From Candidatus Saccharimonadota bacterium (GTDB lineage Bacteria; Patescibacteriota; Saccharimonadia; Saccharimonadales; Saccharimonadaceae): DNA of 64,000 bases. Positions 25,213 to 35,127 of this stretch are shown here, in pieces. How positions within the stretch are numbered: position 1 is the stretch's first letter; every line of letters begins with the position of its first letter. The notes below the pieces were generated by a model. It saw nothing but the letters and a program-made list of their open reading frames with translations. It had not been told where the DNA came from and made no database searches. Both the position numbers and the translations under genes were made by a program. The stretch lies in the NCBI GenBank assembly GCA_017404325.1, contig JAFRCO010000012.1, positions 1 to 64,000 on the forward strand, in the 5' to 3' direction.

Positions 25213-26526
25213 ATGGATATATTAGTTGGCGTAATTGTTGGCCTTGTTGTTTTAATGTTCCTTGTAACTATACATGAGTTTGGGCATTTTTTGGCAGCAA
25301 GACGAAATGGAGTAAATGTTTTAGAGTTCGGGATCGGGTTTCCACCGCGGGCAGTAGCTTGGATTAAAGATGAAAAAACTGGCAAATGGCGAAAATTAAA
25401 GAGAGTTGAATGGAAAAAAGAGAAAGTTTCGAAGGTTGTTTATTCGAATGGAGAGAAAAATCTCGCACAAAAGGGAATGATTTTTAGCCTAAACTGGCTG
25501 CCGATTGGTGGATTTTGCCAGATGGACGGGGAGTCTGCAGAAGATTCGAGAAAAGGAACTTTCGGGAACGCAAAATTTTTAGCGAAAACGAAGATTTTGT
25601 TTGCTGGTGTAACGATGAATTGGTTAGTTGCGATCATAATTTTTACGGTACTAGCTTGGACCGGGATGCCAGAATTCATCGAGGGACAATTTACTATCAA
25701 AGAGGACACTATCGCAGAGGTGGTTCCAGTAGAGATTGTCGAAGTAGCAGAAGACTCGCCGGCAGAAAAAGCTGGAATTATGAGTGGAGATTTAATTGTA
25801 GCGGTAGATGGTAAAGAATTATTCCACGCTAGCGACATTACGGATTACAACGAAGAGCATGCCGGGGAAAAAGTGACTTACACAGTCCAACGCAAAGAAA
25901 CTGTTTGTGTGAATCAACCTCAATGCATCACAGCGCCATGTGACTGTTTAGAGGAAGAAGTTCAAACTAGCACCGTTAATACTGAAGTAACCTTGAATCC
26001 TGCTGGATCAGAATATCTACTTGGTGTTTCGATGGCTACAACACAAACACTCTCTTACTCCACATGGTCGGCGCCATTGGTTGGAGTCGGATTAACAGCG
26101 CAGTTGACGGGCGAGACTTTTAAAGGCGTCGGAATTATGCTCTGGAATCTAGTTTCTGGTACAGCGAAATTATTCAGCCCAGACGCCGGAGTGCGCGAAA
26201 GCGGCCAAGAAACGATTTCGTCGGTTGGCGATTCGATTTCGGGACCAGTTGGAATTATCGGGATTTTGTTCCCGGCATTTACGGCAGCCGGGCCAACCAA
26301 TTTAGCGTTTCTCGCAGCGCTTATTTCAGTTTCGCTTGCTTGTATGAATGTCCTCCCGATTCCAGCCTTAGATGGCGGAAGATGGCTTCTAATCGCAATT
26401 TATAAACTGCGTGGAAAAAAATTGACAAAAGAAGCAGAAGAAAAAATTGTTTCGCGTGCATTCGTAATTCTACTTGCCATCATCTTTATTGTGACCATAT
26501 TAGATATTATAAGGATCGCGAAATAA
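25213..26526 (+). CDS. rseP: RseP-type site-2 intramembrane metalloprotease
   Basis: 437 residues. Zinc motif HEFGH near residue 22, a PDZ domain around residues 175-225 (EVAEDSPAEKAGIMSGDLIVA split by the motif rules), and the second metal motif PIPALDGG near the C-terminus, between transmembrane helices. A ~20-residue Cys-rich insert (CVNQPQCITAPCDC) lies inside the PDZ-like region and is unusual. It would cleave membrane-bound regulators or signal-peptide remnants. The stop overlaps the next ATG by one base (TAATG). Confidence 0.93.
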   Translation: MDILVGVIVGLVVLMFLVTIHEFGHFLAARRNGVNVLEFGIGFPPRAVAWIKDEKTGKWRKLKRVEWKKEKVSKVVYSNGEKNLAQKGMIFSLNWLPIGGFCQMDGESAEDSRKGTFGNAKFLAKTKILFAGVTMNWLVAIIIFTVLAWTGMPEFIEGQFTIKEDTIAEVVPVEIVEVAEDSPAEKAGIMSGDLIVAVDGKELFHASDITDYNEEHAGEKVTYTVQRKETVCVNQPQCITAPCDCLEEEVQTSTVNTEVTLNPAGSEYLLGVSMATTQTLSYSTWSAPLVGVGLTAQLTGETFKGVGIMLWNLVSGTAKLFSPDAGVRESGQETISSVGDSISGPVGIIGILFPAFTAAGPTNLAFLAALISVSLACMNVLPIPALDGGRWLLIAIYKLRGKKLTKEAEEKIVSRAFVILLAIIFIVTILDIIRIAK

Positions 26527-27281
26527 TGGAGAAAAAAACGAAGGAAGCGCCTAAGGATTTGCCGAAAAAAGCCCGAAAAAATATTATTTTAAATGTTTTT
26601 TTGATGTTAATATGGGTCGGAGCTTCGACTATTGTTGCACAACTCGTGATTGGCTATTCAATGATTTGGCTTTTAGGGACTGACGAGTTCAATAAACCAG
26701 TTTGGACGGCAATCTATTCGGCGCTAGTATACGTAGTCACGATGCTGCTTGTTATCTTAGTTCCGAAAAGAAAAATAAGTAGGACTGAGCTTGGACTTAA
26801 GGGTTTACCGACCTGGACAGATATCGGATTAATGCCAGTAGGATTTATTGTTTATTTATTAATAGCAGCTGGATTGGTCGCCGTTTTCTCATTCTTCCCG
26901 TGGTTCAATGTAGATGAGGTCCAGGATGTTGGTTTTAATTTATATCTTATCGGCTTCGACCGAATCGTCGCTTTTATTACATTAGTGATAATCGCGCCGA
27001 TTGCAGAGGAGATTATTTTCCGTGGATGGCTATATGGAAAAATGAGGGGGAAGTTAAACGAAAAAGTTTCCGACCGAACATCGATGTTAATTTCAATACT
27101 CTTAGTTTCGTTACTATTCGGGGTTATACATCTTCAATGGAATGTGGGTGTAAATGTGTTTGCGATGTCGGTCGTGATGTGTGGTTTACGCGAAATAACT
27201 GGTACGATTTACTCTGGAATATTACTCCATATGATGAAGAATGGCGTGGCGTTTTATTTGCTGTATGTACTAGGAATATGA
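26526..27281 (+). CDS. CPBP-family intramembrane glutamic protease
   Basis: 251 residues with six or more hydrophobic helices. The CPBP/Abi motif EEIIFRG is near residue 160, a downstream FGVIH supplies the His, and the last conserved segment (SGILLHMMKN) is present. The family cleaves or processes membrane proteins and bacteriocin-like peptides. Substrate unknown. Coupled to rseP by TAATG, making a two-gene intramembrane protease operon. The proS promoter lies inside its last codons. Confidence 0.88.
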   Translation: MEKKTKEAPKDLPKKARKNIILNVFLMLIWVGASTIVAQLVIGYSMIWLLGTDEFNKPVWTAIYSALVYVVTMLLVILVPKRKISRTELGLKGLPTWTDIGLMPVGFIVYLLIAAGLVAVFSFFPWFNVDEVQDVGFNLYLIGFDRIVAFITLVIIAPIAEEIIFRGWLYGKMRGKLNEKVSDRTSMLISILLVSLLFGVIHLQWNVGVNVFAMSVVMCGLREITGTIYSGILLHMMKNGVAFYLLYVLGI

Positions 27282-27287
27282 TATAAT
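27282..27287 (+). promoter_or_regulatory. -10 element of proS (leaderless)
   Basis: TATAAT ending 7 nt before the proS ATG, overlapping the stop region of the CPBP protease gene. Confidence 0.75.
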
Positions 27288-27294
27288 AATCGGC

Positions 27295-28518
27295 ATGAGA
27301 TTCTCGAAAACTTTTATAAAAACCTTAAGAGAAGCGCCGAAAGACGAAACCGCGAAAAACGGGGCTCTACTTACGAGAGCTGGTTATATACATAAAGAAA
27401 TGGCGGGGGTTTATGATTTTTTGCCGCTAGGGCTTAAGGTAATTGAAAATATTAAAGCAATTATTCGTGATGAACTAAATAAACTTGGATGCGAAGAAGT
27501 TTTAATGTCGGCGCTCCAAAATCCTGAATTATGGGAAAAAACTGGGCGATTTTCGGATAGCGAAGTTGATGTCTGGTTTAAAACTGAGCTTTCGGCTGGC
27601 GGCATTTTAGGGCTTGCTCCAACGCACGAAGAGCCGCTTACAAATATGCTTCGAACCTATATTTCGAGCTATAAAGATTTACCGTTATATATTTATCAGT
27701 TTCAGACTAAATTCAGAAATGAACTTAGGGCGAAGTCGGGGATTTTACGTGGACGTGAGTTCTTAATGAAAGATCTGTATAGTTTCCATACTTCAGAAGA
27801 GGATTTAGATAAGTTTTATAGTGAAGTAGAAAAAGCCTACGGGCGAATTTTTGATCGTTTAGGTATCGGAGATGCAACTTTCGAGACTTTTGCATCGGGC
27901 GGAATCTTTTCAAAATATTCACATGAATTTCAAACCCTTTTACCGGTTGGCGAAGATACGATTTATTACAATGGAGACAAGTCAGTCGTTCTGAATAAAG
28001 AAGTATTGAATGATGAAGTCTTGGCGGATTTGAAAGTCTCACGAGATGAACTTTCGGAAACAACCGGAGCGGAAGTCGGTAATATCTTTAAGTTGAAATT
28101 TAAATATTCAGAACCCTTGGAGCTAAAATATATAGACGATAACAACACCCAAAAAACTGTTTATATGGGTTGTTATGGAATTGGGGTCTCGAGATTGATG
28201 GGAGTAATTGCAGAAAAATTTGCGGACGAGAAGGGGTTGGCCTGGCCGGAATCAGTCGCTCCATTTAAATATTACCTTGTCGGAATTGGCGAAGAAGGGA
28301 TTAAGAAGGCTGAGGAGTTTTACGAAGACCATTCTGAAGAAACCTTGTTCGATGATAGAGATTTAAGACCAGGTGAAAAATTTGCGGATAGTGAGTTGAT
28401 TGGAATTCCTTATCGCGTAGTAATCTCTAGTAAAACTCTTGAAAATGGATCAGCTGAAGTAACAAATCGAAAGACTGGCGAAACAAAAATAGTTAAGTTG
28501 GAAGAGTTAGAAAAATAG
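27295..28518 (+). CDS. proS: Prolyl-tRNA synthetase, short form without editing domain
   Basis: 407 residues. Class II motif 2 (TKFRNE, LRGREFLMKDLYSFH) is followed directly by motif 3 (GCYGIGVSRLMG) and an anticodon-binding domain (DDRDLRPGEKFADSELIGIPYR). The ~180-residue INS editing domain found between motifs 2 and 3 in most bacterial ProRS (~570 aa) is missing, so Ala-tRNA(Pro) would need another corrector. Leaderless start. Confidence 0.95.
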   Translation: MRFSKTFIKTLREAPKDETAKNGALLTRAGYIHKEMAGVYDFLPLGLKVIENIKAIIRDELNKLGCEEVLMSALQNPELWEKTGRFSDSEVDVWFKTELSAGGILGLAPTHEEPLTNMLRTYISSYKDLPLYIYQFQTKFRNELRAKSGILRGREFLMKDLYSFHTSEEDLDKFYSEVEKAYGRIFDRLGIGDATFETFASGGIFSKYSHEFQTLLPVGEDTIYYNGDKSVVLNKEVLNDEVLADLKVSRDELSETTGAEVGNIFKLKFKYSEPLELKYIDDNNTQKTVYMGCYGIGVSRLMGVIAEKFADEKGLAWPESVAPFKYYLVGIGEEGIKKAEEFYEDHSEETLFDDRDLRPGEKFADSELIGIPYRVVISSKTLENGSAEVTNRKTGETKIVKLEELEK

Positions 28519-28520
28519 GG

Positions 28521-28549
28521 TTGACGGAAAAACTGTTTTCGTGTAAACT
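28521..28549 (+). promoter_or_regulatory. greA promoter
   Basis: TTGACG (28521-28526), 17-nt spacer, TAAACT (28544-28549); about 23-nt leader to the ATG. Confidence 0.6.
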
Positions 28550-28578
28550 CTATAAAGATTGTTAAAAGTGGGATTTTT

Positions 28579-29025
28579 ATGATAAAGAAAAGTATAAATT
28601 TAACTGCTGAGGGCAAAAAGGAATTAGAGAAAGAGCTTGATGAGCTAATCAAAGGTCGTCCCGCAATCACGGAAAAGATTGCGACGGCGAGGGCTTTTGG
28701 TGATTTATCAGAAAATGAAGAATACAGCTCAGCAAGAGCAGAACAAAAAATGGCAGAAAGCCGAATCTTGGAGATTCAAGATATTTTGAAGAATGCAAAG
28801 ATTATTCGAGGTGGCAAGAAGGATAAAATTACGCTTGGTGCGGTAGTTTCTTTGGATATGGGTGGACGAAAAGTCGAATACACGTTGGTTGGCCCGACTG
28901 AAGCGAATCCTTTAGAGGGGAAAATTTCGAATGAATCGCCAATTGGCAAGGCTTTATTTGGACGAAAAGCGGGGGAAGAATTTGATTTTAATGGTAAAAA
29001 GGTTAAGATTGCTGAAATTAAGTAA
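28579..29025 (+). CDS. greA: Transcription elongation factor GreA
   Basis: 148 residues; rescues backtracked RNA polymerase by stimulating transcript cleavage. The N-terminal coiled coil carries the catalytic acidic tip (FGDLSENEEYSSA) and the C-terminal FKBP-like domain has ISNESPIGKALFGRKAGE. Starts after GGGA in a short leader. The lysS promoter lies immediately downstream. Confidence 0.95.
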   Translation: MIKKSINLTAEGKKELEKELDELIKGRPAITEKIATARAFGDLSENEEYSSARAEQKMAESRILEIQDILKNAKIIRGGKKDKITLGAVVSLDMGGRKVEYTLVGPTEANPLEGKISNESPIGKALFGRKAGEEFDFNGKKVKIAEIK

Positions 29026-29030
29026 CATGA

Positions 29031-29036
29031 TATAAT
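29031..29036 (+). promoter_or_regulatory. -10 element of lysS (leaderless)
   Basis: TATAAT, 7 nt before the lysS ATG. Confidence 0.75.
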
Positions 29037-29043
29037 ATAAGAT

Positions 29044-30492
29044 ATGTTACTTGAGGATTATCGAAACGAAAGATTAAAAAAATTAGAAGAGATTCGCGAA
29101 AAAGGAATTGATCCGTATCCTTCTAAGAGTTTTCGCAACACAAAAATTTCAGAAGTTATTAATCATTTTGACGAGAAGCAAGGTCAAGAAGTCACTATTT
29201 CTGGGCGCATTGTAGCGATTCGTTCGTTCGGCAAGTTGGTTTTCTTGAAAGTCCGCGATTATTTTGGCGAAGTACAAATCTTTATGAAGGGTGGCGAAGA
29301 AGTTCCGGAAGGTTACTTTGGGGTGAAAGATATTAGACTGCTTGATATCGGCGATTTTGTCGAAGCAACTGGAAAAGTTGATAAATCGCAAACTGGCGAA
29401 ATATCAGTTTTTGCTAATTATGTACGTTTATTAACTAAAACTTTAAGACCATTGCCAGAAAAATTCACTAATAAGGAAGAGAGATATCGCCGACGTTATG
29501 TAGATATGAACGTTAACCCGGAAATAAAAGAAAGATTAGTGAGAAGGTCTAGATTCTGGCAAGCGACGCGTGAGTTTATGAACGCACATGGATTTATAGA
29601 AATTAATATCCCAGTTCTCGAACATACGACTGGTGGTGCAGATGCAACTCCATTCGTAACTCATATGAATGCGCTTGATGAAGATTTTTATCTACGTATT
29701 TCCCATGAGTTACCATTAAAACGTTTACTTGGTGGTGGATTTGAAAAAGTTTACGACATTGGCCCAAGATTTAGAAATGAAGGTGTAGATGACGAACATT
29801 TGCCTGAGCACATTGCGTTCGAAGCTTATTCTGCATATGAGAATTATGAAGATGGTATGAAACTTTATGAAGAGATGATTAAATACGTCGCGAAAGAAAC
29901 CTGGGGAACTTTAAAGTTTAAAGTTAACGGATTTGATATCGATCTTGACTGCGAATGGCCGAGAATTAAATATGCGGACTTATTGAAAGAAAAATTTGAC
30001 GTGGATGTATTTAATCCGAATCACGAACAGTTAGTAAAAATCTTGAAAGAGAATGGCGTTGAAACAAACTTCGACGTTTCGGATGCTAGATTAATTGACT
30101 ATGTTTGGAAATTGATCCGAAAAACCTCAGCTGGGCCATATTGGTTGGTTGAGGAGCCGCTTAGCTTGTCGCCTCTAGCAAAGAAATGCGAAAATAATCC
30201 ATTAGTGACAGAAAGATTCCATCCCGTAATTGCTGGAACTGAGATGGGAAATGGTTTTTCCGAGCTTAATGATCCATTAGATCAATTAGAGAGATTTGAA
30301 GAACAACAAGCAGCACGTGATGCTGGCGACGATGAAGCACAAATGCTCGACCGTGATTTCGTAGAAATGCTTGAATATGGTATGCCGCCGGCATGTGGAT
30401 GGGGAAACTCTGAGCGCAATTTCTGGCTTCTAGAAGGCGTCCCGGGAAGAGAAGCGGTACCATTCCCAACAATGAAATCTAAAGAAGATTAA
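29044..30492 (+). CDS. lysS: Class II lysyl-tRNA synthetase, divergent
   Basis: 482 residues. The N-terminal OB-fold anticodon domain (ISGRIVAIRSFGKLVFLKVRD split) precedes the class II core: TTGGADATPFVTH, RISHELPLKRLL, and motif 2 with RFRNEGVDDEH. Motif 2 continues LPEHIAFEAY, where LysRS normally has NPEFT. Motif 3 reads GWGNSERN instead of GxGIGIDR, keeping the Arg. The fold and most substrate residues are recognisable, so LysRS remains the best call. The stop shares bases with the convergent DUF167 gene (TTAA). Confidence 0.87.
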   Translation: MLLEDYRNERLKKLEEIREKGIDPYPSKSFRNTKISEVINHFDEKQGQEVTISGRIVAIRSFGKLVFLKVRDYFGEVQIFMKGGEEVPEGYFGVKDIRLLDIGDFVEATGKVDKSQTGEISVFANYVRLLTKTLRPLPEKFTNKEERYRRRYVDMNVNPEIKERLVRRSRFWQATREFMNAHGFIEINIPVLEHTTGGADATPFVTHMNALDEDFYLRISHELPLKRLLGGGFEKVYDIGPRFRNEGVDDEHLPEHIAFEAYSAYENYEDGMKLYEEMIKYVAKETWGTLKFKVNGFDIDLDCEWPRIKYADLLKEKFDVDVFNPNHEQLVKILKENGVETNFDVSDARLIDYVWKLIRKTSAGPYWLVEEPLSLSPLAKKCENNPLVTERFHPVIAGTEMGNGFSELNDPLDQLERFEEQQAARDAGDDEAQMLDRDFVEMLEYGMPPACGWGNSERNFWLLEGVPGREAVPFPTMKSKED

Positions 30493-30704
30493 AACTCAAT
30501 TGTTTTAAGATGGGATTTTTGACCGCGAGTGATTCTGATGGTCGTTTTCGGGGTTTTAAAATATTTCGAAAGCAGTTTAATCAGCGCATCGTTTGCTTCA
30601 CCATCATGAGGCTTCGCGCGGAGATAAACTGTTAACTCATTTTCAGAAGTTTCAGTAACTTTTTCTTGCGAACTTCCAGTCTTAACGGTCACTTTATATT
30701 TCAT
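30489..30704 (-). CDS. DUF167/YggU-family small protein
   Basis: 71 residues with the DUF167 pattern: a [13 protein letters not shown] strand, [20 protein letters not shown], and the C-terminal [13 protein letters not shown]. Known only structurally; function unknown. Overlaps the lysS stop by 4 nt tail to tail. A TATAAT 6 nt before its ATG predicts a leaderless message, divergent from uvrB. Confidence 0.9.
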   Translation of the reverse strand: MKYKVTVKTGSSQEKVTETSENELTVYLRAKPHDGEANDALIKLLSKYFKTPKTTIRITRGQKSHLKTIEF

Positions 30705-30710
30705 GTATAT

Positions 30711-30738
30711 ATTATATAATAATTTCCCGTGATATAAT
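30711..30738. promoter_or_regulatory. Divergent leaderless promoters, DUF167 gene and uvrB
   Basis: Minus-strand TATAAT at 30711-30716 (6 nt to the DUF167 ATG) and plus-strand TATAAT at 30733-30738 (7 nt to the uvrB ATG). The whole divergent control region is 41 nt. Confidence 0.75.
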
Positions 30739-30745
30739 AATAGAT

Positions 30746-32728
30746 ATGGCTAAATTCGAATTAGTGTCTAAATACCAGCCGACCGGTGACCAACCAAAAG
30801 CGATTAAACAACTCGTTGACGGGCTTAATAAGGGTGTCCACGAACAAACGTTGCTTGGGGTGACGGGTTCTGGAAAGACTTTTACGATGGCGAATATTAT
30901 TCAAAAAGTTCAGAGGCCGACATTAGTTCTCGCGCACAATAAAACTCTCGCGGCGCAGCTTTATTCCGAATTTCGAGAGTTTTTCCCGAAAAATGAAGTA
31001 CATTATTTTGTCTCGTATTTTGATTATTACCAGCCGGAAGCTTATATTGCGTCGACCGATACATATATTGAAAAGGATTCGGCAATAAACGACGAAATTG
31101 ATAGGTTGCGTCATGGCGCGACGGAAGCACTTTTGTCAAGGCGAGATGTGATTGTTGTTGCGTCAGTTTCCTGTATCTATGGTATTGGCTCGCCAGAACA
31201 TTATTCGGAAATGTCATTTTGGGCGAAACGCGGAGGGGAATTGTCTCAACTAGAATTCATTCGAAAACTGGTAAATATCCAATATCATCGAAACGACTTA
31301 GCGTTTGAGCGAGGCAATTTTCGTGTAATGGGCGATACGGTGGATTTATATCCGGCAAATGGCGAGTTTGGATATCGATTTGAGTTTGGGTTTGATACAT
31401 TAGAAGATATTAAGATTGTCGATCCTTTGACGTTCGACGTAAGGGAAAAACCGGAAAAGGTACATATTTTTCCAAACACTCATTACGCTACGCCAATGAG
31501 TCAGCTCGAAAAAGCGCTGATTACGATTCGAGCCGAGTTTGATGAGCGATTAGAATATTTTGAAAAACATCAGAAGTTTTTAGAAGCACAGAGACTTTCA
31601 CAACGGACTAAATATGATCTCGAAATGCTGAAGGAGACTGGATTTGTAAAGGGGATCGAAAACTATTCGAGGCATTTAGACGGGCGAAAGCCAGGTGAAC
31701 CGCCTTCAACTCTATTAGATTTCTTCCCGGACGACTTTTTGTTAATTGTTGATGAGTCACATATGACTTTACCGCAAGTGCGTGGGATGTACAATGGCGA
31801 TCATGCAAGAAAAGAAACTTTGGTAGAGTTCGGGTTTAGATTACCTTCGGCTTTAGATAATCGTCCTTTAACTTATGGTGAGTTCAATAAGCACATTAAC
31901 CAGGCGATTTATGTTTCAGCAACGCCGGGAGAATATGAGTTAGAACATTCGCCGGCGCCAGCTGAACAAGTAATTCGCCCGACTGGACTCTTAGATCCAG
32001 AGGTAGAAGTACGTGTAACGGAAGGTCAAATTGATAATTTATTGGAAGAAATCGATAAACGAATCGCAAAAGGCCAAAGGACTTTAGTTACGACTTTAAC
32101 CAAACGAATGGCAGAAGATTTAACCGACCATCTAAAAGAACGTGGCGTAAAGACCGCGTATATTCATTCCGACGTAGATACTTTAGAGCGGGGAGATATT
32201 CTTCGAGATTTGCGCGCCGGTGTTTACGATGTTTTAGTTGGAATTAATTTACTTCGCGAGGGACTCGATCTTCCGGAGGTGTCGCTAGTTGCGATTCTGG
32301 ATGCAGATAAAGAAGGGTTTTTACGGAGCGAGTCGGCTTTAATTCAGACTATTGGGCGTGCAGCACGGCATGTTGAAGGAAAAGTGATTATGTATGCTGA
32401 TATTATTACTGAAAGTATGGAAAAAGCAATATCGGAGACAAATCGGCGACGAGAAATCCAGAAAGAATATAACGAAAAAAATGGAATTACGCCAAAGTCG
32501 ATTGAAAAGGAAGTTTCGGAAGGACTTAGAGCGATTATCCCGGAGAAGGAAAAAGCGGACAAACTAGACATTAAACGGATTCCAAAAGATGAATTGCCAG
32601 CACTAATCAAACAGCTATCTTCTGAAATGCAACTCGCGGCGGCTAATTTAGAGTTCGAACGCGCAGCCCTACTTAGAGATGAGATTAAAAAGATAAAAGA
32701 TTTTATAGACGGAAAAAGTAAAGCTTAG
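30746..32728 (+). CDS. uvrB: UvrB, excinuclease ABC subunit B
   Basis: 660 residues. Damage-verifying helicase of excision repair. Walker [10 protein letters not shown] near residue 40, the beta-hairpin region [14 protein letters not shown]-type motif DESHMTLPQ, helicase motifs [14 protein letters not shown] and QTIGRAARH, and a C-terminal UVR motif ([15 protein letters not shown]) that would pair with the UVR of UvrC. Full length, unlike UvrC. Its TAG overlaps the stop of the convergent surface gene by 3 nt. Confidence 0.97.
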   Translation: MAKFELVSKYQPTGDQPKAIKQLVDGLNKGVHEQTLLGVTGSGKTFTMANIIQKVQRPTLVLAHNKTLAAQLYSEFREFFPKNEVHYFVSYFDYYQPEAYIASTDTYIEKDSAINDEIDRLRHGATEALLSRRDVIVVASVSCIYGIGSPEHYSEMSFWAKRGGELSQLEFIRKLVNIQYHRNDLAFERGNFRVMGDTVDLYPANGEFGYRFEFGFDTLEDIKIVDPLTFDVREKPEKVHIFPNTHYATPMSQLEKALITIRAEFDERLEYFEKHQKFLEAQRLSQRTKYDLEMLKETGFVKGIENYSRHLDGRKPGEPPSTLLDFFPDDFLLIVDESHMTLPQVRGMYNGDHARKETLVEFGFRLPSALDNRPLTYGEFNKHINQAIYVSATPGEYELEHSPAPAEQVIRPTGLLDPEVEVRVTEGQIDNLLEEIDKRIAKGQRTLVTTLTKRMAEDLTDHLKERGVKTAYIHSDVDTLERGDILRDLRAGVYDVLVGINLLREGLDLPEVSLVAILDADKEGFLRSESALIQTIGRAARHVEGKVIMYADIITESMEKAISETNRRREIQKEYNEKNGITPKSIEKEVSEGLRAIIPEKEKADKLDIKRIPKDELPALIKQLSSEMQLAAANLEFERAALLRDEIKKIKDFIDGKSKA

Positions 32729-35058
32729 CTACCGGACATCATACATCTAACTGAATAACCATAATACTTTTGACCTATCGTACCAAAACCATAGTCGTTA
32801 TATTGAACGCGAACTATAGAGTCGGCATTTCTAGCACTACTTACGGTAGATAGCCAGTAATAGCCATTAGAACCTCTACTAGATATAGTACTCCCATTAA
32901 TATTCCCAGAATAAACAATATTATTCGGGTATTCGGGATTAGTAGTGTAGGTTAATGGCAATCTCCAACCAGATGGACAAATTGAAGTATTAGCGGCCAT
33001 AGAATCACTCCTCGATGCAAGATCAGAGATATTAGCTTTAGCTGCTGCCCAGGTATAATAATTTCCGTAACCATAGATATTAGAATCGTTTGAGGCTGGA
33101 CTGGTCGAAAGGAAAGTTATATTTGTATTATTATAACGTGGAAACCTATAACTTCGATTAGTACTAGAAATATTACTTGAGCTATATTTGCTGTTCGCCG
33201 TAGAAGTATTAGAAAAATTACTGGTTTCTGGATTGGCAAGACCGGAGAAGCCTCCTCCAAATCCCTGAGCTTTAGTGCCGTCGCTTGAATTAGTGGCTTC
33301 TAGCCTTAGGTTTTCAATCATCCAGCAATTGCCATCATCTAATTTAGCCACAGCGTAAGTTTGCCCATCTCTACTATCGGTAAGTGCAGTAACTTGACCT
33401 TCGCTTAAGCCAGAACAGCCAGACCAACCTTGGAGCGTACCGGCAGTCTGCACCCAAACAGCATAGAGAATGGCGTTATGTGCCTTTAGTTCACTCCCAG
33501 CAATTGTTTCATTAGGGCCAAATATTTTATTGACACTATTTACGGTGGCATTAGGATTCTCGCTCCAACCAGCAAAGCCATAGTTAGTTTTATAGAAATT
33601 TGGAGCAGTTAAGGTTACCTCATTGAAAGAATAATCAATGGTCTGGCTATAAGTACTCATGTTACCGGCTGTAGCATTATTCCCGTCATATGTAATATAA
33701 TATGGATAATAAGCATAAAGATGAATTGTTGCGCCTGTGGAATTAGGTTGATTTATCTCCAAATATTCTATTACATCACTTTCGCTATTAAACGTAATTA
33801 TTTCGGGTCCGTTTACGTTCAAATACCATTGGCCTTGCCAATTTACCGTAGTGTCGTAAGTTCCGCTCTTCGGTGTGGAACTAATTCTACAAACGGAGGC
33901 TTCTTGCGTCCCAGTGCGTTGGGTCTCATAAATTGGGTAAACTTGTGCAAAATAGCCCCAATTATTGTTTGATGAGTAAGATTGCCCACTAGACACAAAG
34001 TCAAAAGTTACCGTGTCACCATCTATATAAAATGTTTTAATTGCGGACCCTCCACTCGTCAAATAATTGTAATGATGATAATAGTCATAGGTACCGTTGG
34101 CGCATTTACTATAGTCCCAATCATCAATAAACGATTCTGACACTCCAAGACATATACTATCGCCGGCGTTGTATTTCAAAACAATCTTCAACATATTAGC
34201 GCCGGAAATCGTGATCGGATCAAGAGTATCGTTATTCTCGGTAAGTGAACTAATTACGTTACCTTCATTGTCCATATTACTCGTCTTGGAAATAGTTGGC
34301 GCTGTACGCTCGTACATCGTATCACACTCTTCTTCATAAACTACCTTATTGGTCCTATCTCCGTTAGAGAAAGTCGAACCACTTCCATCATATATAACTT
34401 CGTACTCATCTTTCGAGCCCTTATAAGTGTCATGTGGGTGCACCATAACATATTTAACTTTACCAACATAACGCCCGGCAGGTTGGCTATCAGAAATAAA
34501 TACTTGATAAGTAGTAGAAAGGGTTGCCCCAATGGCTCCTTGCCCCACATCGGTATTAGACGTCCTTTTAGCAACTAGTTCATAGTCGCTTGGAATTGTA
34601 TGATAAGCACCATAGTTATTCTGTAGAGTGATTGGATAAGTCGCTCCGCTATTGGTAGCTAGTTTTACGGCCCATTGAGAATTGCCAGAAGTTCCGGTTC
34701 CGGTAGCAATATCGTAAGTACTGCCTAAACTAACGCTAGATAGAACGTTTTTACCGTGAGAATTGTCAGTATATCCAATAGCATAAATCGAGAAGCCTTC
34801 GTTGTCATTACAAAAGGCTTGAATGGTAGTAGTGCCAATATCCGACTCATAGGTACCGTTGTTGATGGTAGCGGTATGAGAGCCCATACCGGAGCCGTTT
34901 ATAGTACAAGCTAGCGGGATACTAATATTAATATCATCTATTACGGTATCGTCAACGGCAGAAACAAAAGAAGAGGAAAGGATAAAACCAGAAAGAAGAG
35001 TAAAATTAACTAGAATCAATGCAGCAAGAAAACTCTTGTTACTATAAGGCCTTAACAT
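32725..35058 (-). CDS. FISUMP-type surface protein with InlB-like repeat
   Basis: 777 residues from [10 protein letters not shown]. The open frame reaches 35103, but TATAAT lies at 35065-35070, 6 nt before this ATG, so the shorter start is chosen; it gives a good signal peptide ending FVSA. Order: beta-type N-terminal domain ([31 protein letters not shown]), an unmatched middle, an InlB/Listeria-Bacteroides repeat (ITYDGNNA...[12 protein letters not shown]...LYAVWV), then a FISUMP domain ([30 protein letters not shown], terminal SVRC). Paralogue of the genes at both window edges. Exported adhesin-like protein; ligand unknown. Confidence 0.85.
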   Translation of the reverse strand: MLRPYSNKSFLAALILVNFTLLSGFILSSSFVSAVDDTVIDDINISIPLACTINGSGMGSHTATINNGTYESDIGTTTIQAFCNDNEGFSIYAIGYTDNSHGKNVLSSVSLGSTYDIATGTGTSGNSQWAVKLATNSGATYPITLQNNYGAYHTIPSDYELVAKRTSNTDVGQGAIGATLSTTYQVFISDSQPAGRYVGKVKYVMVHPHDTYKGSKDEYEVIYDGSGSTFSNGDRTNKVVYEEECDTMYERTAPTISKTSNMDNEGNVISSLTENNDTLDPITISGANMLKIVLKYNAGDSICLGVSESFIDDWDYSKCANGTYDYYHHYNYLTSGGSAIKTFYIDGDTVTFDFVSSGQSYSSNNNWGYFAQVYPIYETQRTGTQEASVCRISSTPKSGTYDTTVNWQGQWYLNVNGPEIITFNSESDVIEYLEINQPNSTGATIHLYAYYPYYITYDGNNATAGNMSTYSQTIDYSFNEVTLTAPNFYKTNYGFAGWSENPNATVNSVNKIFGPNETIAGSELKAHNAILYAVWVQTAGTLQGWSGCSGLSEGQVTALTDSRDGQTYAVAKLDDGNCWMIENLRLEATNSSDGTKAQGFGGGFSGLANPETSNFSNTSTANSKYSSSNISSTNRSYRFPRYNNTNITFLSTSPASNDSNIYGYGNYYTWAAAKANISDLASRSDSMAANTSICPSGWRLPLTYTTNPEYPNNIVYSGNINGSTISSRGSNGYYWLSTVSSARNADSIVRVQYNDYGFGTIGQKYYGYSVRCMMSGS

Positions 35059-35064
35059 AAGCTT

Positions 35065-35121
35065 ATTATAGCATATATTTTCCATAAACAATATAATATT
35101 CAAAAGAGTTTATGCTATAAT
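35065..35121. promoter_or_regulatory. Divergent leaderless promoters, FISUMP gene and phosphoketolase
   Basis: Minus-strand TATAAT 35065-35070 and plus-strand TATAAT 35116-35121, each preceded by TATGC (extended -10 form) and each 6 nt from its ATG. Confidence 0.75.
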
Positions 35122-35127
35122 TGGTGT

